Positions 1 to 8,203 of a stretch of 54,398 nt of DNA are shown here, in pieces. Source of the stretch: Clostridia bacterium. Lineage in GTDB: Bacteria; Bacillota; Clostridia; Oscillospirales; Acutalibacteraceae. The notes beneath the pieces were generated by a model. That model saw only the letters and a program-made list of their open reading frames with translations, did not search any database and had not been told where the DNA came from. A program made the translations under genes and the position numbers. Position 1 is the first letter of the stretch. Each line of letters opens with the position of its first letter. The stretch spans positions 1 to 54,398 of the forward strand of contig JAFSGP010000009.1 of the NCBI GenBank assembly GCA_017440755.1, read 5' to 3'.

Positions 1-155
1 ATGCCCAGTACGTGGACAGAAATATCGGCGCAACGGGCATGGTAGCGATGTTCTACTTCTCCGATGGCGGCGAAACCTTGACGGTGCGCTACTACTCGGT
101 AGAGAAGGACTGCTACGGCTCTGCCCTCAGCCAGTTCACTATTGATTTGAAGTAA
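1..155 (+). CDS. C-terminal 50 residues of an unidentified protein
   Basis: An open frame enters from the left edge and ends at TAA 153-155. The readable part has 50 residues, starts AQYVDRN and ends FTIDLK. It is rich in aromatic and short polar residues (MFYFSDGGE, VRYYSVEKD), which fits a beta-rich extracytoplasmic domain. A strong hairpin terminator follows within 15 bases, which supports a real gene end. The start and most of the protein lie outside the window, so no function can be given. Confidence 0.6.
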   Translation, partial: AQYVDRNIGATGMVAMFYFSDGGETLTVRYYSVEKDCYGSALSQFTIDLK

Positions 156-165
156 ACAAACAAAA

Positions 166-196
166 GCAACCCCCAAGGAATTTCCTTGGGGGTTGC
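166..196. terminator. Bidirectional intrinsic terminator
   Basis: A 15-base stem (GCAACCCCCAAGGAA pairing with TTCCTTGGGGGTTGC) with a one-base loop lies between the end of the left-edge gene and the end of the minus-strand guaA-like gene. It is flanked by A-rich and T-rich sequence and probably serves both convergent genes. Confidence 0.8.
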
Positions 197-245
197 TCTT
201 GTTGTATACGTTATTTCTGTATCCGCCACAGGCGGCGCTCGGTGT

Positions 246-1247
246 TTATTCCCACTCGATAGTGCCCACAGGCTTCGGAGTCAAATCGTACAGCACGCGG
301 TTGATGCCCTCCACCTCGGCGGTGATGCGGGCGGTAATCTTGTGCAGCACGGCGTAGGGAATCTCCTCAATGGTGGCGGACATGGCATCGGTGGTGTTTA
401 CCGCACGGATGATGGCGGGCCAGCCCTCATAGCGGCTCTCGTCTTTCACGCCCACGCTCTTAATATCCGGAACCACGATGAAATACTGCCACACCTGCTC
501 CGCCAGACCGTTGTTCGCAAACTCCTCGCGGAGAATGGCGTCCGCCTCACGCAGGGCGTGCAGGCGGTCACGGGTGATGGCGCCCAGACAGCGGACACCC
601 AGACCGGGACCGGGGAAGGGCTGACGGTACACCATGGCGTGGGGCAGACCCAGCGCCTCGCCCACTACACGGACCTCGTCCTTAAACAGCAGCTTCAGCG
701 GCTCTACCAGCGCGAACTGCAGGTCCTCCGGCAGACCGCCCACGTTGTGGTGGGACTTGACTGCCTTTTTACCCTCCGCCTGCTTGATGCTCTCCAGAAT
801 ATCGGGGTAGATGGTGCCCTGCGCCAGGAACTCCACGCCCTCCAGCTTGCGGGCCTCGTCGGCAAACACCTCGATGAACTCCTTGCCGATGATTTTACGC
901 TTTTGCTCGGGGTCGCTGACACCTGCCAGCAGGTCCAAGAAGCGGTCGGTGGCATCTACGTAAATGAGGTTGGCGTCCAGCTCGTCCTGAAACAGCTTGA
1001 TAACGTTCTCGGACTCGTCCTTACGCATCAGACCGTGGTTAACGTGCACGCACACCAGCTGCTTGCCGATAGCCTTAATCAGCAGGGCGGCCACGACGGA
1101 CGAATCCACGCCGCCGGACAGCGCCAGCAGCACCTTTTTATTGCCTACCTGCGCACGCACCTCGGCAATCTGCTCGTCAATAAACGCCTGTGCCAGCGCG
1201 GGGGTGGTGATGCGTTCCATGGTTTCGGGTCTTACGTTGTTTGCCAT
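246..1247 (-). CDS. guaA: GMP synthetase, ATP-pyrophosphatase subunit only (stand-alone)
   Basis: This 333-residue protein is the synthetase half of GMP synthase. It adenylates XMP and replaces the adenylate with ammonia to give GMP. The P-loop LSGGVDSS lies near residue 44. The family motifs SDPEQKRKIIG, KSHHNVGGLP and QPFPGPGLG follow, and the C-terminal dimerisation region ends KPVGTIEWE. Bacterial GuaA is normally about 510-525 residues, with an N-terminal glutamine amidotransferase; that domain is absent here. The start (ATG 1247) has a good GGAGGA site and falls at the domain boundary, so a natural stand-alone subunit is more likely than a truncation. It is the second gene of an operon with the CofE-like gene, 35 bases downstream of it. 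Confidence 0.92.
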   Translation of the reverse strand: MANNVRPETMERITTPALAQAFIDEQIAEVRAQVGNKKVLLALSGGVDSSVVAALLIKAIGKQLVCVHVNHGLMRKDESENVIKLFQDELDANLIYVDATDRFLDLLAGVSDPEQKRKIIGKEFIEVFADEARKLEGVEFLAQGTIYPDILESIKQAEGKKAVKSHHNVGGLPEDLQFALVEPLKLLFKDEVRVVGEALGLPHAMVYRQPFPGPGLGVRCLGAITRDRLHALREADAILREEFANNGLAEQVWQYFIVVPDIKSVGVKDESRYEGWPAIIRAVNTTDAMSATIEEIPYAVLHKITARITAEVEGINRVLYDLTPKPVGTIEWE

Positions 1248-1282
1248 AGATATTCCTCCGTCCTTATTTTTATCCGTTCTTA

Positions 1283-2482
1283 TCAGTTGGTATAGTTATC
1301 GAAATAGCCCTGCACCAGCACCACGGGAGTACCCTTGTCACCGGAGCCGCTGGTCAGGTCACACAGGGAGCCGATGAGGTCGGTGAGCTGGCGGGGGGTG
1401 GTGCCCTGAGAGGCCATGTTGCCCACCAGATTGTCTTGCTTCTCCTGAATGCTCTTAGAGATGGCAGCCTTCAGCTCCTCGCCGGACAGGTCCTTAAAGT
1501 CGTTGTCCGCCAGATACTTCAGCTTCAGCTCGTTGGGGGTGCCGACCAGACCGTCGGTATAGGCGGGGGACACCACGGGGTCGGCCAGCTCCCAAATCTT
1601 GCCCTGCGGGTCCTTGAAAGCGCCGTCGCCGTACACCATAACCTCCACGTGCTTGCCGGTGGCCTCCAGAATGCGCTTCTGAATATCCAGCACCAGAGGC
1701 TTGCATGCCTGCGGGAACAGCTTAATGGTATCCTCGGTGGACTTGTTGGAGCCCAGCAGACCGTACAGCTCGTTGTAACCGCTGCCGTCCACGGGGGCGG
1801 TGAGGATATCGTCCAGACCGCACACCACCTTGGCGCCGGCGGCCAGCAGGATACGCTTGGTGCGGGCGCGGGTGTGAATGTCGCAGTTGAGGATATGGTC
1901 GGTGTAGTTCAGAATCGCCTTTGCCTGATTGGCAAATACAATCTCCACCTCGGCGCCGCACTCCTTGATGAGGTCGCCGTAGTACTGCACGTAGTCCACG
2001 CCGGTGAACTCGTGCTTATTTTCGCCGAACAATTCGCGGTATTTTTCCAGACTCAGCACGTCAGAGTAGGGGTTAATCCCCGCCTCGTCCAGCTTGTCCA
2101 GGCTAACCAGCTCGTTACCCACCTCATCGGAGGGATAGCTGAGCATCAGCACGATTTTCTTCGCGCCCATGGCGATACCGCGCAGACAAATCGCAAAGCG
2201 GTTGCGGGACAGAATGGGGAAAATAACGCCCACGGTGCCGCCGCCCAGCTTCGCCTTCACGTCCGCGGCAATGGCGTCCACAGAGGCATAGTTGCCCTGT
2301 GCGCGTGCCACGATGGACTCGGTGATGGAAATAACGTCACGGTCGCGCAGGGCGAAGCCTTCGCTTTCCGCCGCGGTGAGAACGCTGTCCGCCACAATAG
2401 CGGCCAGGTCGTCCCCCTGACGAATGATGGGGCAACGAATGCCGCGGGATACGGTGCCGACCAGACGAGTGTTGTCTGCCAT
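1283..2482 (-). CDS. Coenzyme F420-0:L-glutamate ligase (CofE)-like protein
   Basis: The 399-residue protein resembles the CofE/F420 gamma-glutamyl ligase family. The N-terminal part matches the family pattern of a short strand, a GDDLA helix, then [19 protein letters not shown] Gly/Ala-rich nucleotide-binding-like region follows ([41 protein letters not shown]). It is longer than archaeal CofE (about 250 residues). Proteins like this are found in clostridia that are not known to make F420, so the real substrate is uncertain; an amino acid-acceptor ligation is the most that can be inferred. It is the first gene of a promoter-driven operon with the split GMP synthetase. Confidence 0.7.
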   Translation of the reverse strand: MADNTRLVGTVSRGIRCPIIRQGDDLAAIVADSVLTAAESEGFALRDRDVISITESIVARAQGNYASVDAIAADVKAKLGGGTVGVIFPILSRNRFAICLRGIAMGAKKIVLMLSYPSDEVGNELVSLDKLDEAGINPYSDVLSLEKYRELFGENKHEFTGVDYVQYYGDLIKECGAEVEIVFANQAKAILNYTDHILNCDIHTRARTKRILLAAGAKVVCGLDDILTAPVDGSGYNELYGLLGSNKSTEDTIKLFPQACKPLVLDIQKRILEATGKHVEVMVYGDGAFKDPQGKIWELADPVVSPAYTDGLVGTPNELKLKYLADNDFKDLSGEELKAAISKSIQEKQDNLVGNMASQGTTPRQLTDLIGSLCDLTSGSGDKGTPVVLVQGYFDNYTN

Positions 2483-2526
2483 AAACTTTCGGTCCTTTCG
2501 TAAATAAAGTGTAAAAACCGTACTTT

Positions 2527-2556
2527 ATGATACTACTTATTAAGGGTATCTGTCAA
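2527..2556 (-). promoter_or_regulatory. Promoter of the cofE-like/guaA operon
   Basis: Reading the minus strand, TTGACA (2556-2551) is followed by an 18-base spacer and TATCAT (2532-2527). It lies 45 bases upstream of the start codon of the CofE-like gene. Confidence 0.7.
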
Positions 2557-2658
2557 GAATATTGCATACATTTTGTGAAATCTGTTGCCCAAAAACCCGT
2601 GGGAGCAACTACTTTTTAGCGAAAAATTCGCTCTGCAAAAACAGGTTAAGAAAAGTAC

Positions 2659-2687
2659 TGGACAAATGGAGAAAAAGATAGTATAAT
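2659..2687 (+). promoter_or_regulatory. Promoter of the SurA/PrsA-like lipoprotein gene
   Basis: TGGACA (2659-2664), a 17-base spacer and a perfect TATAAT (2682-2687) stand 37 bases before the ATG at 2725. Confidence 0.8.
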
Positions 2688-2724
2688 GGACAGGATTAAG
2701 CACCTACCAAGGAGGAATACATCA

Positions 2725-3828
2725 ATGAAACTGACAAAACGCGTTTTTTGCGCCGTTATCGTTGCGGTGATGCTGCTGTCCATGGTACTGACCGGCTGCT
2801 CGCCCAAGCTGATTATCGGCGGTACCCCCGACGTGGCGGGCACCGTTGCCGGCAAGGAGATTTCCACCGGTGACTATCTGGCCTATCTGTACAATACCTT
2901 CTACAACATGTACTACGACCAGGGCCTGTATTACTACGAGGCATACGGCATGGACCCTTGGACCCAGCAGTTCACCTATGGTGAGGGCGAGGACGCTCCC
3001 AAGGTAGAGCTGTCCGAGTACATCACCCTGCAGACGAAGGATACCATCGTTCGTCAGGAGGCCCTGACCCAGATGCTGGAGAAGCACAATATCTCCTGGA
3101 TTGCGGAAGAGGAGAAGGACATCAACAAGGAACTGGGCGAGATGACCGACAACAACTTCATCGACCTGGGCTTCACCAACGATAAGTTTGTGTCCGCCTA
3201 CAAGAACCTGTATCTCAACGAGCGCAGCCTGTTCTTCGGCCTGTACGGCAAGGGCGGCGAGCGTGAGGTGAAGGAGAAGACCCTCAAGGAGTACTTTGAG
3301 AAGAATTACGTGTCCTACAAGATTATCTCCATCGACCTGACCGACAAGGACGGCAAAGAGCTGAAGAAGGACGAGCAGAAGAAGATTACCGACCAGCTCA
3401 ACGGCTATCTGGAGCAGTACAACAAGGATAAGAACTTCGAGAAGGTTGTGGATGCTTACAACAAGGCCAACGCTGCCAAGGACGAGAAGGTGGAGGCCAG
3501 CAAGGACGAGGACAACCGCGTCAGCGGCGATGCCACCGACATGGACGCCGACCTGGTAGAGGCGATTCGCAAGGTAGAGGTCGGCACCGCTAAGGTGGTT
3601 ACCTACAAGGCGGGCGGCAAGACTCCTACCGCGGCGCTGATTCTGCGCTTGGACATCAACGACAAGAAGCTGAAGCTGTACGAGGATTCCGAGGAGACCA
3701 TTCTGCAGACTCTGAAGTACGAGGAATTTGACAAAGAGGTCACCGAGGCAACCAAGAAGATTCAGGCTGACTTCAACGAGTCCGTCATTAAAAAGTGCAA
3801 GCCCGAGAATTTCCTGTCTGTAGGCTGA
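2725..3828 (+). CDS. Lipoprotein with SurA/PrsA-like N-terminal region
   Basis: This is a 367-residue exported lipoprotein. The signal peptide MKLTKRVFCAVIVAVML is followed by the lipobox LTGC, so Cys25 would be lipidated. The segment VAGTVAGKEISTGDYLAYLYN has the look of the start of a SurA/PrsA/foldase domain (VATVNGKEIT-type). The rest is highly charged, Lys/Glu-rich and mostly helical. No clear parvulin prolyl-isomerase domain is visible, so it is better seen as a chaperone-like lipoprotein than as an enzyme. The start at 2725 was preferred because an AGGAGG site ends 8 bases before it; an ATG 39 bases upstream lies within the promoter region. A strong terminator follows. Confidence 0.75.
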   Translation: MKLTKRVFCAVIVAVMLLSMVLTGCSPKLIIGGTPDVAGTVAGKEISTGDYLAYLYNTFYNMYYDQGLYYYEAYGMDPWTQQFTYGEGEDAPKVELSEYITLQTKDTIVRQEALTQMLEKHNISWIAEEEKDINKELGEMTDNNFIDLGFTNDKFVSAYKNLYLNERSLFFGLYGKGGEREVKEKTLKEYFEKNYVSYKIISIDLTDKDGKELKKDEQKKITDQLNGYLEQYNKDKNFEKVVDAYNKANAAKDEKVEASKDEDNRVSGDATDMDADLVEAIRKVEVGTAKVVTYKAGGKTPTAALILRLDINDKKLKLYEDSEETILQTLKYEEFDKEVTEATKKIQADFNESVIKKCKPENFLSVG

Positions 3829-3841
3829 TAGCGCATTCCCA

Positions 3842-3875
3842 AGCCCGATGCATCACCGATGCATCGGGCTTTTTT
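3842..3875 (+). terminator. Intrinsic terminator after the lipoprotein gene
   Basis: A perfect 13-base stem (AGCCCGATGCATC / GATGCATCGGGCT) with an ACC loop is followed by a run of T. Confidence 0.9.
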
Positions 3876-3893
3876 GCGTGCTGTGCGGTCATC

Positions 3894-4199
3894 TTAGCTT
3901 GTCAAATCCTCCAGCAGAACCGACAGGCGTGCTTCGTCCTCCACGGGAATGCCCGCCCGCACCTGTTCCTGTTGGGCGGGGGGCAAGGCGCTGACGAAGC
4001 TGTCAAATACCTGCTTGGGGAAGTCCTGTCCGCCCTCAAACACCGCCACCTGCCCCTCCCATTCCCCCACCACGTAGCGGGCGGAAGAGTGGCTCTCCGA
4101 AGGGGGCAGAACGAACAAAAACAGCAGCAGCAAAACCACGGCGGCAAGCCCCAAAGACAGGGACAGCGCCCATAAAACCGTGCGCCACGTTTTGCCCAT
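3894..4199 (-). CDS. Small membrane-anchored protein of unknown function
   Basis: A 101-residue protein with a short cytoplasmic start (MGKTWRT), one hydrophobic segment (about residues 8-31, ending LLLFLFVLPP) and a small acidic extracytoplasmic domain with the pattern ARYVVGEWEGQVAVFE near residue 40. That strand-rich piece resembles the N-terminal part of BofC-like and other clostridial membrane-anchored proteins, but the match is too weak to name. The start at 4199 has an AAAGGAGT site 9 bases upstream; an in-frame ATG 45 bases further up has none. It is divergent from the penicillin-binding protein gene. Confidence 0.65.
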   Translation of the reverse strand: MGKTWRTVLWALSLSLGLAAVVLLLLFLFVLPPSESHSSARYVVGEWEGQVAVFEGGQDFPKQVFDSFVSALPPAQQEQVRAGIPVEDEARLSVLLEDLTS

Positions 4200-4286
4200 A
4201 GCTATCACACTCCTTTGGGTTGGTTTGCCCCTTTTGGGGAGCAAAATACCCCTCTTTCTCCCGTGGCGACGAAAAAATACTTCTTT

Positions 4287-4315
4287 TTTATAAAAAATAG
4301 GCTTTTTTTCGTAAA
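4287..4315 (-). promoter_or_regulatory. Possible promoter of the small membrane protein gene
   Basis: On the minus strand TTTACG (4315-4310), a 17-base AT-rich spacer and TATAAA (4292-4287). The region is A/T-rich, so chance matches are likely. Confidence 0.4.
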
Positions 4316-4331
4316 AAACTGCATTTTAGGT

Positions 4332-4360
4332 TTGACATTTGCCCGATTTTGCAATACTAT
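4332..4360 (+). promoter_or_regulatory. Promoter of the class A PBP gene
   Basis: TTGACA (4332-4337), 17 bases, TACTAT (4355-4360). Transcription would leave a leader of about 85 bases before the ATG at 4451. Because hom, lysC, parA and the parB-like gene follow closely on the same strand with no clear terminator, this may drive all five. Confidence 0.65.
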
Positions 4361-4450
4361 TATTGTGTGTATTTTTATGGTTTTGTCATGGGGACAAAAT
4401 CGGTTTTTCAAACCGCAGGACCAACGGGTTCCGCGGGAGAGGAGCGCGCA

Positions 4451-6916
4451 ATGAAGGCATTTGCAGAAAAAATAAAAGAACGGTTAGCAACGTGGGTCGC
4501 CCGTTTCCGCAATACCGAGCAGACGCCTGCCCGCACGGCGAAGAGCAAGCGGGTTCGTCGCACCCTGCGGCGGTTGGGGCACGCGGCGCTGGCGGTGCTG
4601 CTTATCGGTGTCATCACCTTTAGCGTGGTGGGTTGCGTGCTGGTCGTGTACGTGGTCGGCACCTTTGAGGCGGACGGATTTATCCCCATTCTGGGCGAGA
4701 TGTCGATGGACAACCGCTCCATCATTTACGTGCAGAATGAGACCGGAGAGTTTGAGCCCTACCACAATCTGGAGGGCGGCACCTCCGTGTGGACGGACTT
4801 GGATAAGATTCCTCTCAACATGCAGAATGCGGTGGTGGCTATCGAGGACGAGCGGTTCTGGGACCACGAGGGCGTGGACTGGAAGCGGACGGTAGGCGCT
4901 ATGGCCAACCTGATTATCAACCGCGTATTTAATGTGGGCAACAACGAGTATGGTGGCTCCACCATCACCCAGCAGCTGATTAAGGTGACCACCCAGAACA
5001 AGGACCACAGCATTAAGCGTAAAATCAACGAGATTCTGGCGGCCACCGCCATGGAGAGCGGCGAGTACACCAAAAACGAGATACTGGAAGGGTATCTCAA
5101 CAATATGCCGCTTACCGGCGATCTGGTGGGCGTTGGCATCGGCGCTCGCGCCTATTTCGGCAAGGAGCTGCAGGACCTGAGTCTGGCGGAGTGTGCGGTG
5201 CTGGCCAGCATTACCAACAACCCCAGCATATACGACCCCTACAACCACCCCGAGAACGTGCGTCAGCGTCAGCAGCTGGTGCTGGCGAAGATGTACGAGT
5301 GCGGGTTTATTACCGTAGACGAGTATCACAATGCCCTTAACGAGGAGCTGGTGTTTAAGAGCAGTAATGTTCGTCAGAGCGTGCAGGACTACTACGTGGA
5401 TCTGGTGGTGGAGGACGTTATCGAGGACCTTATCGAGGAGTACGGCTACACTTACAACTACGCCAGTAATATGGTGTATTACGGGGGCTTAAACATCTAC
5501 TCCGCCGAGAACCCCGCCATTCAGCAGGCGGTGGAGGCTATCTACGCGGACGAGACCAATTATCCCGAAATCCGCGAGGACGACGAGGAGGATCCCCAGA
5601 CCGCCTTCTTTGCCGTGGACTATACCGGTAAGGTGATTGCCACCATCGGCGGTCGCGGCGAAAAGACGGCTAACCGCGTGCTCAACCGTTCCACCCAGTC
5701 CATGCGTTCTCCCGGTTCTTCTATGAAACCGCTGACCTCCTACGGTCCCGCTATTGCGCTGGACCTGGTGCATTATTCCTCCACTGTGCGGGACGCCCCC
5801 ATCACCCTGACCAGCGGTGAAAAATGGCCCCACAACTACGAGGTGCTGTCCACCCCCGATAACGGCGACGTGCTGTTGGGCGTGGCACTGCAGAAATCCC
5901 TCAATACCGTGGCGGCTCGTCTGGTGCAGCAGCTGACCCCGCAGCGCAGCTACAACTATGCGCTGAATACCTTCCGCCTGTCTACGCTGGTGGACTCCAA
6001 GGCGGTGGGCGGACGGATTATGACGGATATCGACCTGTCGCCGATGGCGCTGGGCGCGTTGACTGACGGTGCTACCGCACGGGATATGGCGGCGGCCTAT
6101 GCCGTGTTCGGCAGCGGCGGCTATTACAATAAGCCCTATACGTATTATAAGGTCACCCGCGGCAAGGAGGACGACGAAACGGTGTTGCTCACCGGTGGAC
6201 AGCAGTCCACGATGGTGCTGGACGCCCAGTCCGCTTACGTGATGGTGGCGCTGATGCAGCGGGTCACCACCTACGGCACCGCCGCGGATATCAGCAAGTC
6301 TTGGCCCGGCTGGCAGGTGTTCGGTAAGACCGGTACTTCCGAAAACGAGAAGGACGTGTATTTCACCGGCGGTACCGCCTATATGTCGGCGGCCAGCTGG
6401 TTCGGTTACGATAACAACCAGGTTCTGCGCAAGTCCCAGACCGGCTATGCCAAGAGCCTGTGGAACAAGGCGATGAAGGTTCTGCATCAGAACCTGCAGA
6501 TTAAGGATTTTGAACAGCCGGAGGGCATCGAGGTGCTGGAGTATTGCACCGCCAGCGGTCAGCTGGCCACCGAGGGCTGTACCACCAAGGAAAAGGGTAC
6601 GTATAAGTCTTCCAACAAACCGGGCGAGTGTGAGTTGCACGGCAAGAATGCCACCACAACCACCAAGGGGGACACCACCTCCGCTACCGAGAAGGAAGAT
6701 GAGAAAACCACCGAAAAGACCGAGAAGACGAAGAAAACCACCGAAAAGACCAAAAAAACTACTGAAAAAACCACCGAAAAGACTACTGAAAAAACGACGA
6801 CCACCACCGAGACGGCGACAACCACCACGGCGGCGCCGGTGGCAGACGAGCCGGTGGCAGACGAGCCGGTGGCAGACTCTCCGTCTTCCCGTGCGGAACA
6901 ACCCGATACCCCGTAA
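4451..6916 (+). CDS. Class A penicillin-binding protein (transglycosylase/transpeptidase)
   Basis: This 821-residue membrane enzyme polymerises and cross-links peptidoglycan outside the membrane. After a basic cytoplasmic tail and one transmembrane segment (about residues 44-70) comes the GT51 domain, with EDERFWDHEG (Glu132 the likely catalytic acid) and GGSTITQQL. The transpeptidase domain carries SSMK (Ser423, Lys426), SLN (Ser483-Asn485) and KTGT (Lys626). The start was set at 4451, 7-10 bases after GAGAGGAG. The last 90 residues form a low-complexity tail of Lys-Thr-Thr-Glu repeats followed by three copies of a five-residue unit VADEP/VADSP. This tail is not part of the catalytic fold and probably spans or binds the wall. 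Confidence 0.95.
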   Translation: MKAFAEKIKERLATWVARFRNTEQTPARTAKSKRVRRTLRRLGHAALAVLLIGVITFSVVGCVLVVYVVGTFEADGFIPILGEMSMDNRSIIYVQNETGEFEPYHNLEGGTSVWTDLDKIPLNMQNAVVAIEDERFWDHEGVDWKRTVGAMANLIINRVFNVGNNEYGGSTITQQLIKVTTQNKDHSIKRKINEILAATAMESGEYTKNEILEGYLNNMPLTGDLVGVGIGARAYFGKELQDLSLAECAVLASITNNPSIYDPYNHPENVRQRQQLVLAKMYECGFITVDEYHNALNEELVFKSSNVRQSVQDYYVDLVVEDVIEDLIEEYGYTYNYASNMVYYGGLNIYSAENPAIQQAVEAIYADETNYPEIREDDEEDPQTAFFAVDYTGKVIATIGGRGEKTANRVLNRSTQSMRSPGSSMKPLTSYGPAIALDLVHYSSTVRDAPITLTSGEKWPHNYEVLSTPDNGDVLLGVALQKSLNTVAARLVQQLTPQRSYNYALNTFRLSTLVDSKAVGGRIMTDIDLSPMALGALTDGATARDMAAAYAVFGSGGYYNKPYTYYKVTRGKEDDETVLLTGGQQSTMVLDAQSAYVMVALMQRVTTYGTAADISKSWPGWQVFGKTGTSENEKDVYFTGGTAYMSAASWFGYDNNQVLRKSQTGYAKSLWNKAMKVLHQNLQIKDFEQPEGIEVLEYCTASGQLATEGCTTKEKGTYKSSNKPGECELHGKNATTTTKGDTTSATEKEDEKTTEKTEKTKKTTEKTKKTTEKTTEKTTEKTTTTTETATTTTAAPVADEPVADEPVADSPSSRAEQPDTP
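6839..6883 (+). repeat. Three tandem 15-base repeats in the PBP tail
   Basis: GTGGCAGACGAGCCG occurs at 6839-6853 and 6854-6868 and, with changes, at 6869-6883. They encode VADEP, VADEP and VADSP. A slippage-prone stretch of ACCGAAAAGAC-like units lies just upstream (about 6709-6800). Confidence 0.9.
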
Positions 6917-6938
6917 AAAAGTAAAGGATGATACCAAC

Positions 6939-8171
6939 ATGATAGCCATAGCTATATTAGGACACGGCGTGGTAGGCTCCGGCGTTGCCGAGATACTCCG
7001 CCACAACGCAGAGGGCGTCGCCGCCAAAGCAGGCGACACCCTGCAGCTCAAGCGCATCTTGGATTTGCGCGCGTTCCCCGACCTGCCTTATGCCGACCTG
7101 TTCACCACCGATTTTCAGGAGATTGTGCAGGACGAGGAGATTCGCATCGTGGTGGAAACCATGGGCGGTCTGCATCCCGCATACGATTTCGTGAAGGCCT
7201 GTCTGGAGGCGGGCAAGAGCGTGGTTACCTCCAATAAGGAGCTGGTGGCCGCCAAGGGTGACGAATTGCTGGCGTTGGCCCGCGCGAACAACCTCAACTT
7301 CCTGTTTGAGGCCAGTGTGGGCGGCGGCATTCCGATTCTCCGCCCCTTGGACCAGTGTCTGGCGGCCAACAACGTGTTGGAGATTGCGGGCATTCTCAAC
7401 GGCACCACCAACTTTATGCTTACCAAGATGATTCGGGACAATATGTCCTTTGAAGAGGCGCTGGCGCTGGCGCAGAAGCTGGGCTATGCGGAGCGGGACC
7501 CTTCGGCGGACGTAGGGGGGCACGATGCCTGCCGCAAGATATGCATTCTTGCCTCTCTGGCCTTCGGCAAACACGTGTTGCCGGAGCAGGTACATACCGA
7601 GGGCATCACCGAGGTGACCTTGGAGGACGTGCAGTATGCCGCTGCCTGCGGCGGTGTGATTAAGCTCATCGGTCGAGCGATTCGTACCGAGCATGGCGTG
7701 ACCTGTATGGTGGCACCGATGATTCTGCCGCAGGATAACCTGCTGGCAGGGGTGGACGACGTATTCAACGGCATTATGGTGCGGGGCGACAGCGTAGGCG
7801 ACGTGGCCTTTGTGGGTCGCGGCGCGGGCAAGCTGCCCACCGCCAGCGCGGTGGTGGCGGACGTCATCGACGAGGCAAAGCACCTGTCCGCCCGCAAGTA
7901 TCTCTTCTGGGGTCCTGCCGAGGCAGGGTTCGTGGAGAATTATCGCGGCACCGCCTATGCGATGCTGCTGCGGTTTGCTTGCGCTTCGCCTGCGGAGGCG
8001 GCGACCCGTTTGGCACAGGTGTTCGGCGAGGTTCGTTCGGTGACCGTGGCGAATGGTGCAGAGGGGCAGGTGGCGGTTATCACCCCCGCCCTGACGGCGG
8101 ACGAGCTGGATACCAAGCTGGCACAGCTGGGCGATATGACGCTGCTGCGCAGCCTGCGCTTTTACAACTAA
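6939..8171 (+). CDS. hom: Homoserine dehydrogenase with C-terminal ACT domain
   Basis: The 410-residue enzyme reduces aspartate semialdehyde to homoserine for threonine and methionine synthesis. Residues 1-15 hold the NAD(P) motif GHGVVGSGV. SNKELVA, the family signature GTTNFMLTKM and ADVGGHDA (catalytic Asp/Lys region) follow. The last 75 residues look like an ACT domain, the usual site of threonine feedback inhibition. The start at 6939 follows AAAGGATG. It sits 22 bases after the PBP gene and 32 bases before lysC, so first and third steps of the aspartate pathway are probably co-transcribed. Confidence 0.95.
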   Translation: MIAIAILGHGVVGSGVAEILRHNAEGVAAKAGDTLQLKRILDLRAFPDLPYADLFTTDFQEIVQDEEIRIVVETMGGLHPAYDFVKACLEAGKSVVTSNKELVAAKGDELLALARANNLNFLFEASVGGGIPILRPLDQCLAANNVLEIAGILNGTTNFMLTKMIRDNMSFEEALALAQKLGYAERDPSADVGGHDACRKICILASLAFGKHVLPEQVHTEGITEVTLEDVQYAAACGGVIKLIGRAIRTEHGVTCMVAPMILPQDNLLAGVDDVFNGIMVRGDSVGDVAFVGRGAGKLPTASAVVADVIDEAKHLSARKYLFWGPAEAGFVENYRGTAYAMLLRFACASPAEAATRLAQVFGEVRSVTVANGAEGQVAVITPALTADELDTKLAQLGDMTLLRSLRFYN

Positions 8172-8203
8172 GGACTCTATGACCAAGAAAGGGTAATGTA
8201 TAT

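Noticed and set aside
246..1247. guaA as a truncated pseudogene
   Set aside because: The frame starts at the domain boundary with a good ribosome site and all catalytic motifs are intact, so a functional stand-alone subunit is more likely.
2725..3828. Parvulin-type prolyl isomerase
   Set aside because: Only the SurA/PrsA-like N-terminal pattern is seen; the parvulin catalytic motifs are not recognisable.
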